Assembly (NCBI RefSeq): GCF_901709675.1
Contig: NC_051098.1
Span: 16,303,464-16,367,463, forward strand
DNA from: Syngnathus acus
Taxonomy: Eukaryota > Chordata > Actinopteri > Syngnathiformes > Syngnathidae
Reading direction: 5' to 3'
DNA: 64,000 bases
The notes under the pieces are model-generated. The model was not told where the DNA came from and did not search any database. It worked only from the letters and a program-made list of their open reading frames with translations. The first letter of the stretch is position 1, and every line of letters starts with the position of its first letter. Positions 10,844 through 22,800 of the stretch are shown here, in pieces. The translations under genes and the position numbers were made by a program.

Positions 10844-13800
10844 AGCACGCGTGCACGCACGCACGCGTCCACGCACGCCCGCACATCTGGTGGGAAGCGT
10901 GTAAGTCGTTGACCATGATTTCTTTGCATTTCATACGCGTGATGAGAACGTTTTAAGCCACATTTGTTTTTTCGGACATGCACCGCCAGAAAGGAGAAGC
11001 CTTTTGAAAGTTAACCGGGAAAAAAAGGGGGATTCTTTTCTCGCTTTTTATTTATTTTTATTCCTTTTCAATTGCATCAAGTGGCCGGAGGACTTTTGCA
11101 GGGGAAATTTATTTATCATGTCCGAGTGCGATGACGTCTAAAGGGACGTCGGCCACGCTGAAGCTGCGGCGGTCCTTTAGCGAGCAGCTGCGGAGCTCCA
11201 CGTCCAAAGCTTGGGACTTAATCTGGAGGAATGTCCGCGAGCGGCGGCTGGCAGGTCAGTGGAAACCCCGAGCGAGCGAGGCTGCCCCCAAGCCGAACTC
11301 GGCTTCATGCGCACGAGCTGCACCCCAAGACCGCAGGGTTGCCCCCCCCAAAAAAAACAAAAACAATAAACTCAACACGTTTAATATAAGACGCCGTGGC
11401 ATGCTATTAAACACGGAGACTCGGTATTTGACAATCGTGCGGAAGAAGGAAAATATATATATACTATATATATTTTAAAATTGACGTTTGGCAGCAAAAG
11501 CGTTTTTCGTTGACTGCGTGTATCCAGCTGGCATGTAATTGACGATTGAAAACATTGTTTTACCTTTTTCCCCACTTGTAGCAAACTTTGGAAACGTTTT
11601 GTGTGTAGGCGAGCGCAAGTGTGGGCCACAGGGTGGCGCTAGTGCGTTGTCTTTGCATTGGAACGTGTTATGAAAGATATTTTTAATACTGTATCGATTT
11701 TGTGCAGAAAGAAACATTGTGTGTCTTATTCTGTGGCAGTGCAGTAGTGTTTGTCCACATTTGAATCTGTAGTCTGGCCTTGTATCAGTTTTTGGTGCTT
11801 TTGACTGTGCAAACTAAAGAGTCTCAATTCTTGATAGATTTGTGTGAGCACTGCGACCATTCCAGCTGGGAAAAACTCCAGCTCACTTTTGACCCTAATG
11901 AGGATGTGGGTTGCAGAAAACCGGGGGGGCATCTTGAAGTGTGACGCAATCGCCCGAGTAGCAAGTCACACAAGACGTGTTCACGTGGGAACTGCACACT
12001 ACGAGGAGATGAAGTCATGCTAATAGAGTCCAGATGTTGCATACCATTCGTCTCAAACTTTTGGGTCCAGGGACCCTTTACAGGGGAGAAACTTCTCCAA
12101 GAACTCACTTTTATATGCACCCGTAAACCAGGAAAGGTGAAAAGTTTCAAAACAAACTTATAGTTGTGATAACAAATTCCTCATTTTTAGAGGAAAGAAA
12201 AAATGTTTTGCTCAAATTCAGCCAGACGATCGAGTTGAATTGATTTCATGAGCACGCTCATATTAAACACTTGTGTCTCAAAGCATCTTCCCGCAATGAA
12301 AGCAAATTGGCACAAAAGCAATATTGAAGAAAAAAAAAAAAATCACAACTGACTCAATAAGTAAACGTCAAATTCGTCGCTTATCACAGAGGATAAAGAA
12401 TATATGCCTGTCAGTATTGTTCGAATATCTGTCTAGTGTCTGCGTTATGTTTTGCATCGCGTGTTAGCATTGAGCTAGCAGTTTGTCCTTGACACGGCAA
12501 AACTGTTGTACTGTAACTTTATACTCCATTTTAAATACACCACATTTGTAGATGCGCATTGACCTTCGTACCTTACCGTCACAACAATTTTATGATTGTA
12601 ATAAAAAACCCGGATCTAGTTCCTATTTATCATTTATGAGCTGGCGGTGCATTCCGTAAGACGATAGGCACAACACGGCGTTGGAATGCGTCCGTCTAGA
12701 CGTCTAGCGAGGAAGTAAACACGGGAGGAGTAAGACTGGGGAGGGGGATTCCGTCCCATGCCCATGCCATTTTTTTTTTTTTTTAACCTGTGTAGTGATT
12801 CCATGAATGAAGACAGGTGTTTGCGCCCCGCCCAATGAAATCACGCAAGCGATGTGACGCCATCAACCGCCGCTTAAAAAAGCAACTCCACCCGAGTGTT
12901 TGCGCGGTGCCGGGGGCTTGCTTAATCCTCGGAGACCTTCATGAAAAGCCCTGAAGTGTGTTGCTGAATTGTGCTCTTTGTGAGCTTAAGATGGACTGGA
13001 TTGATGGGGGGGGTTGTGTAGTGTACAGACAGGGCTTGTGTGTTTAACGTGCTGGTATGGCGCCACGCTGCGACACAGGCGGGACTGTGTAGCACAAAGC
13101 TGCACCGTCACCGGGCCCGCATCCTGGGCGGCTCCGGACGCCGCCTTTAATACAGGTGTGAGGAGGCTGCTGCTGTTCACTCGTAAAATGGAGAAAGGCA
13201 CAGGTTCAGGCCATAAAGGGCCTTTGCGAAAATTCATTCAGCCCCTGAGGCCACTTCAACTTGAAATTTGGGAGACCAAAGTAGTCTCAATAAACCATGC
13301 CCAAAAACACACAGGAATTCAGCAGGGATCATTTTTGATGAGTCGGCATGAAAAATTGGAAGCTTTAGAAGCCAGTTTGACTTGGCAAGTGTAAATGTGG
13401 TGCTGATAATGCGAGGAGACCTGCTGAGAGCCTGTTGGAGCTGAAAGTGGCCTTCTCCACCCGGCAAAACAACGTCACCGCCACAAGATGTGTCACTTCC
13501 CGGACCCGGCCTGACTCGACAAGTTGTTCTGGAGCAGGGCGGATCCAAAATAAAAAGTGTCAAACAAGAAAGCACTATTTTTGTAAGCGCTCCTTACTCA
13601 CTGGCTCGGCATTCCGGCCGTATTTATATTTCCTTCCCGTGCTGACAAGCCTTCACACAGACTCTGGATTCAGCTTTGCGACATGGGCCGGACTCCCGAG
13701 GCCTACCCGCCATTGGCCTGCCCTCGGGTCACCTGACCGTTCCCGCCCCCCGCCCGCCCACTTTCGGTGCCGTCCCACTCGGCTCACTCGAGGATTTTTG

Positions 13801-16800
13801 CACCTCTGTGTGAACAGTACCAGGCGCTCTTGTTGGCTTGTTTGAAGCGGAGCCCAGCATTTGTATTTTTTTCTTCCTCATGTTTCGAGAAGAGTCCTCG
13901 GGCAGCGAGTGCCTGGGAAGCATGACCCCGGAGAGCCGGGACATCTACCTGAGGATGGACCATCGCCGTAGGCGCTCGGGCTACAGGCTGGGACGGATCA
14001 TTGCCAGGCAGCAGCTCCTCAAGAGGATAGCCGGAGGTAGGCGGGGGTGGGCGGGCGCACGGGAGGGAATGTTGCTCCCACATGGCTACAGTCAGGCTGC
14101 TCTTTGACCATTGTCACTTTTGCTACAGTCATTGAGTTCTGCTAAAGTCCTGCGCCTATGGGCCCAGTGCCTTCCAGAGATTTGCAGAATAAGGAAGAAT
14201 TTCCTGTATGATATGGAATATTTTCAGCTGTTGCTGTTCCATGAGATCCTGTACGGGTGGTTGTCCTGCAACAATTCAAGTAGAAGCTTTTCTGTGTCTC
14301 TTGACAAGGAATGCCAATGCTCAAAAACAATTCTCGTCCAACTCCAGCGCTTGTCTGAAGACTTTCCAGGAAGTTTCTATGGAAATACTGTGGTCCAGAT
14401 TGATCATTTGTTTGGCAATGAACTGAGGTATCTCATATTCAACAGGCAGGTACTCAGACACATTTGAAGGCCCATAAAACATTTTGTTTTAAACAACAAA
14501 CTAACAGCCAGGAGTCTTGAAAAGGGCTTCACTTTTCCAACTCTCACATTGTTTGCTTGGGAAGGAATGAAGGGTGAGTCCTTGTTGTGTTCCTTTTCAA
14601 ATCAGCTGATTGTCTCTGGCAAAAGGTCGCCTCCAGTCTGGCGTGCGCGTGCACGTGTGTGTTTGTGTGCGCGTACGTGCCGACAAACTTGACCTTCAGC
14701 CAAGAAGAGGGTGTTGCGGGTGCAGTAAATAATTACTATTGACTGACAATAGAGAGGAAGATAAGTCAGTGTTATGTAAGGAGGGGGGAAGGAAGGTGTA
14801 AACACTGATACGGCCTGAGATATGGATGAGCCCCGACAGCTTTTACGAGGATCTGACGCGCCTTTGCTCCACTCATTCTTTACCTTCACCTTGGGAATCG
14901 TGAGAAAAGCCTGAGCGGCCATTGTTTGTGTGAACGCTCCTGATGGAAAAAAAAGAAAGGCCTTGTTTTTTTTACTGTGCAAGGAGGTCTTGACAGACAG
15001 TCCCACATTTGTCTGACATTTCCACATCCTGTCAATGGAATGCGTCCCAATACTTTTGCAGCATTCTTTCCAGTCACGCTCAGCAGCTCCGCTTAGTCAG
15101 GCGCCTCACGTGTTTAGCCGCCGTATCGTTGCCATTTTATCTTTCTGGGGCAAGTGGTGTCAAGTCAACGCCGAACGGACTCCGATCGCTTTGAATGGCA
15201 ACGGCCGCAGTTTGCCCACGCTCGCTCGGCCTCACCTGGCTGAGATGACTGTAAATACTTGAAGAGGCTGTCAGCAGCACTGTGTACAGTCAGATCTGCA
15301 TAAATAGCGGCGGCGGCGACTCCTGCATTCCAGCCTTCTGTTGACATAGCAGGTTGAAAGTGACAAGGTTGCCCCCTCCAAGCCAAGCCAATTGCTGCTC
15401 TGCATTTCTATCATTCAAAACAATTTTGCGCGTATTTAGTAGTGTCGCTTTGTTGTTGGAAATATTTGCTAGGGCTGAGCAGGCGTCAATTCTTTGCAAA
15501 TTTCTACAATTGGCAGAAGGCCTTGGTCTAAGTTTTCAATTTTCCACTAGGGGGCGCTACAGCATGTATTTTTGTGGCTGTCCACTGCGTGTCCAACTTG
15601 AGAAGCCTTAGAACTTGATCGTGGCAGTTTGGAGCGGCGTTCAGGTCCTTGAGCTGGGAAGCACTTGGAATGAAGGCTTTTGTCTGCCGCTCCACAATTT
15701 ATTTGTGCCACAAATACGGAAGGCAGGCAGCATGCAGTTTGTTGTTTCATCTTTTATTCATGAGGCTCGTTGTCATGCAGATTTTTATTTGCTGCCTCCC
15801 GAGTCATCCTAAATAGAGACAAAAAGAAAAAAAAGCCATCTTGACAATGGGATTAGCTTGTCGTTGGCCTTTCTGCACTTCAAACGCATGCACTCCTGTT
15901 TTTTTTTTCTCCCCTTTGTGCCACTTTGAATTCCTATGAAGTTAATCACAGCGACCTTTAGGATGTTCTCTCTGCATGAGTGAGATACATTTTTGAGTCA
16001 GATGAGTTTGAAATGGTATTTGTGTTTTTTGGAGAGGTTCAAGTGTCTGATGAGTCCTCACGCATACTTGTATGCTGTCAAAATAGCCATCATGGGAGTT
16101 CTGATAGTAGTAATTCCTGTTTTGGGCCGCTAGATGGCAGACTGAGCGCAGGTCAGTGCAGTGCAGTGCAGCTTGCTTGCTGACGACGGCAGGCTGATTA
16201 ATGATTGACTTGAGTGCACATTTGCCAAATGCTCCGTCTGGCCTGTAACACAAACGCACGGTCACACATTAACTGCGTGTGTTTTGGAGCTCGGATTCAT
16301 TTGACGCATTCGGAAATACTGATGCAGCTAGCAACATATGAGTTGTGCACATCTTGTTATTTTATCCTCGGTGGTGGAAAGTAACTCAAGTTGAGATGCA
16401 AGAACAACTTCAACTCAAGTCAAGGCGCTGTGCTATAAGGCCGCCTTACGCTTGGGCGCCCCCTTGCGGTGGAGCAGCGCAACTGCGCACACGTAATAAG
16501 AGTTCCTGTGGCGAGCGACGCTTTCTGCAGCAGCCTTGTGGTCGTTAATTAAGCGAGGGAGGGAGCGCTTTGATGGCGGAGTTCCTGAGAGTGCTTTCTC
16601 ACGGTGGGGGCCCTTGTTCTGATGTCGTCGCCCCCCCCATCCCACCTCCGGCTCCCCTCTTGACTCTTCCCGAAAGAGGGAGGCGACCCCACGCTGTCCC
16701 CTCTGGGACTGGCTCCAAATGAGATGGACCTAATGGAGAGGAGGTTCTCTCTCTCTCTCTTTGGAGTGTTTTTCCACGCTGGCTGTGCTGTTGACAGGCA

Positions 16801-19800
16801 TCCAGCGCTGCTTGACTGTACACTGAAGCTGTTTCCATTTTCAAATAAATGGCTTGTATCTCAAGTACGTCAGCGTCAATGGACGGACAGGCCTTCAAAA
16901 ACAGCAACATTCTTTTTGACAGGGAAACATAGCAAATTGTATCTTCCCCACTTCAGGACAAGCTACATATTTTAGTTGCTACTACTTGAAAATGGTCATA
17001 GGCCCAAACACAAAATGTATGGTGCCAAAGCACTACTTTATATTTGCGCTTTTGATCTCTTGAGAAGGTCATTTTTATTCCAACAAATAATCGAGGATAG
17101 ATGCAAATAGGTGAATTTGTGAGGATTCTGCGTGGGTTTAATATCTGACGTACGCGAGTAACGCGACTAGCAATGAGCCGCAGCCCCCCCCTCCCAATGT
17201 AAAGCTGCAGAGATGGGCTTGGCAAAACACTGGAGTCCACCCTTTGAGCACCACTGTAGTAGAGCAGCTGAAGCGGAATGTGTCCTTTGACGCCGTTTGC
17301 GGTAAAGCCCAGCAATCTTTACAATGGACAAAGGCTGCTCGGGGAAAAACATGACACAGTGAGCCAGTGTCCAGCCCGCGCTCGCATTCCACTGACATGG
17401 GGTTATTTATTCATCTGCGCACAAAAGACAATAGTGGAAAAGGCAGCGATAAGGCTGCAAAGATCAACAGTGAATCCCCACTTGATGTTTTTATCACCAA
17501 AGAAAGCAAATCCTTGCCATCAAAACGCTTTCGGCCGAAGGGGAAAAGAAGCCTGTGCGTCATATCGCCACTTTTGTCCCGGGAAGTCCAACTGGGGGGA
17601 TTTTGGGACCTATTCCGAGCATGTTTTGAAGCAAGCTGATGCTTTTCCAGCCCTGTTTGGTGTTTCAAAATGAGCCTTGAACTTCCCCCCCAAAAGGAAT
17701 ATCATGTTTGGATAGCTTTGAATTAAAAAAAGAAAGAAAATCAGACCATTTGGATGCGCTCTCTTTCCAATTGATCTGATGGAGACAAAATGCAATTGGA
17801 ACTTCAAGTCATGTTTTGGCTTTTAAAGCCGAGCTACGCTTTGAAACTGGCACCACCATGAAAAATGTGATGTGCTTGGTCTGTCTGGGTGTCCTTGAGG
17901 AGGTGAACCAGAATGTTACCACAGCTGTGCCGCTCTCGTTTGAATTCAATACGGAACCCCGGAAGGAAAAAAAACAGCCTCGGAATGACTTTTGACCCGG
18001 CGCGCTTTGACGCCGGTCAACGACAGCAGCTCGCAGGCGGCGGCTGTTATTTTCTCTCTCAATCTGCGTGTGTGTCGTCCAAAATGTTAGCGTAGCGAGG
18101 TTAGCATCAAGACTCTTGCCTAAACGTGCAGCCCAGAAGTGAATCAGAGCGGCTCTTTTTGGCTTTGTCGCTCGGTTGTCCCGGTAACGTGGCCTCCGGC
18201 GGATGCTTTTAGAAATCGGCGCCTGCCTCCGCCATCGACCGCCCGCCCTCCCTCCCTCCCTCTTGGAATCAAACAGGAAGTCTGCGGGTGATTCAAGGTG
18301 GGCTCTGTGTAATTACTGGTGACTCTTAGTGGCATGATTGAAGCATTGTGTTGCCGTGTTTGATGTGTCAGCGTCTTTAAACAGATCTGCAGTCAAAGAG
18401 TGTTAGCTACCAAAAAATAGCTTCAAAATGTTTTCTTCAATCCAGATTTGATGAAAGCAGGTGTTTGCCAAGCGCCACCTCGTCTGGACATGACAAGTGT
18501 GCCATTGTGGCGCTTGTCTGGAGTCCCGCCGGGCCGTTAATTAAAAGCCAAGCGCGGCAACATTCCGACGCAATTATTTGGCTACCGGGAGACGCAATCA
18601 ATAGCGACGTCATCCGTTTGACAAAAAGTTAACGTGCCATTCTTTTGGGCCATCAGATGTTGTTTGTTTTTGACTGTAGGCTGAGCGCTCTGTATGCAAT
18701 TAGCATCATAAAGACGGAAGACGGGCGGGCTCAGCTTCAGGCCCCCGAGCGTGACGACACCTCTTGGCTGGCCAATCCTCCTCCTTTTTTGGAAAAGCCC
18801 TCCAGGTGTTTTTGATACAGACACTGCCAGTCTGGTTTTATTTGGGACAGGTCTATTTTCAAGCCACGTCTGAGTGATTCACTCAGGTGTCTCGTTGCGG
18901 AGGAGGGACTGGAGGAATGGGCCGGACAAGTTTAGAAAATAGAACTCTGAGCGCTTTGATTGAAATGCTACATTTTGAATTTTGAAAGCATTCAAAAAGA
19001 TATTTCACTTTCACTTTTATTTTAAAAATGATCATTTTCAAGCCTGTATTTTAATATATGAATATTAATCTTTTTCATGATTCTAAAAACAACTATTTTA
19101 TTTTTCCAAAATATTTATAATGAATCACAATTATATTATAAAATGTCATGAAAATCATTTTTATTATGGCAAAATTACAATTTCATCCAGATTTGTATCG
19201 CCATTGGTGTTTGCATAGCGCCATCTCATCTGTTTTTTCTTTCTTTTTTGGGGACAGGTATTTTTTCAAGTCTCGTCTGAGTGATTCACTCAGGCGCCTG
19301 AGTGGGGGTGCCGGGGGGGGGGGACAGATTTTCCAAGCAGTTTGCGTGTATAAATCCGAGCGGTTTGTTTTAGAGTGCTTTTAAAGCTGTGAGTATTTAT
19401 TTTGAAACGGAGCGCCTCCGTCGTTCTGTCTGCACTCGGCTTTATAAGGCAGTTGTCTTTTACAAGAGTGAAATGGCAGATCGGGGCTACATCTGGAAAA
19501 TCTTCTTGTTGCGGGAAACTGCAGAACGGACGGCGATGTCTTATGTAATCGCATGTGTCTGCTTGTTGAAAAGAAGAAAAAAATGCTTTTCATCTCGATG
19601 TGCACTTCAAGACATTTTATGGCCGAATTCCAGCCCATGTGGCCTTGCTCCCTCGCCTGTGGACTTTTTGTCAGCACACGCTTTTCCTTGTGTGCGATTT
19701 GTCACACCAAAGTCATCACTCTCTCAGATGACACAGATAACACGCTTCCTTTCATTGGTGGACTCCTTCCAGACACCACCAAGTGTGACTCACAGCTGCT

Positions 19801-22800
19801 GACACTTTATGTCATACTCAGCCGACCTAAGAGCTGTTCCCCCCCCCGGAAGAACATCTGCGCCCGACGAAAAACCGCGAATAAATATTCCCAAGAGACA
19901 AAGCTCTGATGAGGTCATTGAAAAGATCCTGGAGTGGTCCTAGAATTCCATGGCGATGGCAAAAACTTGGCCAGTGGGTTGTCTCGGGTCGGCGGAAAAG
20001 GGGGTGGGAGGCGACCGCGGAAAGGGGGCTGGCTTGAAGGAAAGATTTAGTGTGGGGACCGGGATCGGCCGGGGGTTGAGAAACAGCACAAGAAGCAGCT
20101 CAGTTCAAACTCGGCGCTGCGCTGAGAGCAAGCAGGAATGCGGCCCGGCGTGGGAATCAAAGATGCTCCGACTTTGCAAGCGCCTTGACTGATGGATATA
20201 CTGTAGGAGGCAGCCTGGCTGGCTATATGATGAAAATTTCCCGTGAGTACCAAAACATTTACGTGGGGTCGGGGGGGGGGTCGTTGGGTGACCACAGTCT
20301 ATTTTGGTCCCGGAAGGGAAATAGTTACTGGACGCTCATGCTGCGCTAGCATAGGCTAGTGAGCGTCACCCTCTTGGAAATGAGATTGGTCATCTCAGTT
20401 TTGAAATCAAGTTTCAGCTCAAAGGGAGACTTTGATTGAGAGGCCCACACACCAATCTGTTAAGGTTCCATTTTTTGTCTGTGTTTGTGAGGTTGAGCCC
20501 AACTTCTCCTGGAAGCACGTCGCGCACGTCCAATTTGACTATGCAATTGCGTAATAGCAACGTTGCATAATGTTGCCATCACAAAAAGAGTCGTGCCCTC
20601 CCTTTGGTGCCGCGCATCCCGGGAGGGAGGGACCATGGCGGCCCGTCCCAACGAGTCCCTATCTCGGCTTTTGTGTAACCGGAGTGGACTGTACGCAGGT
20701 TGTGAGCAAAGTGGCTGTCCGTGAACAAACACAAGCTCTCATTCTTTGGCACGGTGCCCTCCCGCCCCGGCCCGGCCCGGCCCGGCCTTTTATCCGTGGG
20801 AGATTTCCTCGGAGAGAGGATGAGAGGACTGAATGTCTCCGTGTCGCCTTACAGAATGCCAAACACGGAGGAATTCCCAGCTCGTGTTACTCTGGGGCGG
20901 GGGGGTTCCTGTGGGGTGACCTGGAAGAATATGGGATGGGATATGAAGCACCTGGAAGGAGGGAGGGAGGGAGCGAGGGAGGCGAGGCTGAACAGAAGCT
21001 GTCCACCTCCCACTGCCACAGGTGTGAAAGCAGCAGATCGGAACAGACCTCGCCGGCACGACTGCGTTGACGGGGTAAACAGTGGACGTCATCCAAGGAC
21101 GGACGCAGAGGTGGGGGGGGGGGTCGTGCTAATATTGACTCAGTTGTTGGTCAGGGCTGGAGAGCAAAGTCACTTTTCATTGATTGGGTCGGCCATCATC
21201 ACGCGCATGTGAAGCGACGCAGGTGAGACTTGGACAGTAGCTGAGCGGGCGCTGAATCCGCTCCTTTGACTCGCTCCTGATCTCGGCCGGGTCGCGTCGG
21301 TAAGCAGACTGGCGGCGGGAAATGGTCGGAAAATGTCCTTTGTTTATTTATGCCAGATGGTCTTTGTGGCAATTTGTCTGCTTTGAAATTTTTCTCAGGT
21401 CAAATATCTGCCTGGCTTATTTACAAGTGCGAAATTTTGGTCAAACAATATTTCCAATTCTCACCTAAATAGTCGTCTCGACTTTTAACGAGATGTGCAA
21501 AAAGTTACAGTTAATGCTAGTTTTGTTTTTTTCCCGTATGACTGGATGAATCTTCTGTTTGCTTTGGCACTGCAGCGTGAGGGCATGTTTCTCAGCTATG
21601 GCAGTAAATAGCTGCGTTCGCATTCATGGGAAGGCGCCAAAACGCCGTGTCAACAGCAACCGGGTGCTGTCGGCTTGACATCTTCATATTGTTTGCTCTC
21701 GACGCCGCGGCCGGCGCCGCTGTGTGTTTGGAGCGATGCTCGCGTGATCCTCGTCTTGCTCACTTTATGCCTTTTGACCTTATCAAACACGTGAGTGAGC
21801 TCTGTCACAAATAGCAAATGACTTGCGAAGAATAATGATCTTCCAAAAGAAATGGCTTTGAGAGTTTAGAAATAGAATTGAGAAAAGGTGCTCTGGACAT
21901 GTGGCCGAGATTGTTTTGCTCATAAGCGAGGCTAAATTTAGCTCATAAGTTAGGCTAAAGTTAGCTCAGCCGTGACCACCAAAGTTTGTCTTCCTGTCAA
22001 GTTGAATCGCTGCAGCACGTTTCCTGGCTATGAACAAAGTAGCTTGGGAAAAAAACTCCAAACTTTTGTCTGACGTCGACAGAACGTGGCTTTTTACGAC
22101 AGCTCATTAGCCAGTGCGGGTTGGAACGAACGAAGTGTCTGGCGAGTGTTTGGTCGGCCGAGCGCTGCTTTTACGAGTGTTTTCCACGCACACGTAAACA
22201 GCAGCTTGAGCACAAAAGATGTCTTGCGCCACCAAAAACAAACATGTTTCAACCAAAAAGAATCCCAAAATGTCTCCTTTCATCTGTTCCGTCCGTGTTT
22301 GCAGAATTGGAGGCAAAGGAGGCGTGCGACTGGCTGCGGGCCGCCGGATTTCCCCAGTACGCTCAGCTCTTTGAAGGTAAAACTCCCGAGCTCGTCACAA
22401 AGTGCAAAAAGGCCGCCGGCTTAAATTTCGAGACGCCGACAACCTTGCGAGGACCTTTTGAATGCATTTGAAATACGTGTTGCAAATATTTTTCCTCCGC
22501 ATTGGCAGCTGGAGGCAAAAGTGAAATGGCTTCATGAGAGGAAATCTGCCAATTTCTGGGCACTGCAGATCAAATCCACGTCGCTGTCGCTTCAAAAGGC
22601 CAAAAAACAGGCCGAGCCTTGTTTGAGGCCGGCCTGCTTTTCATAAAGACTTAATGACTTTACATGAATGCGGCGGAATGTTGGATTCTGGGTGCGATCC
22701 ACCGAGTTACGTAAGAGGAGACCCGCACCCGGCTCGATCCGGAACAGGGCCGATACTCGGAGCATGAAATGCCAGCGTTAGCTTCTGGGGCCTCGCACTT

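Larger units (their letters stand above)
8218..11130. other. stard13 intron / region before the 11131 start
   Basis: Contains a repeat fragment at 8573-8598, A-tracts at 8879-8915 and a CT/CA microsatellite at 10791-10843. No coding exon recognised. The promoter for the 11131 start should lie at the right-hand end, but no clear element is visible. Confidence 0.6.
14037..22304. other. stard13 intron before the SAM exon (8.3 kb)
   Basis: No coding exon recognised. Contains a CTCF-like motif at 15544-15560, two copies of a palindrome-bearing block at 18436-19305, a short G-rich run at 20271-20279 and a (GGCCC)n run near 20765-20788. Confidence 0.65.
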
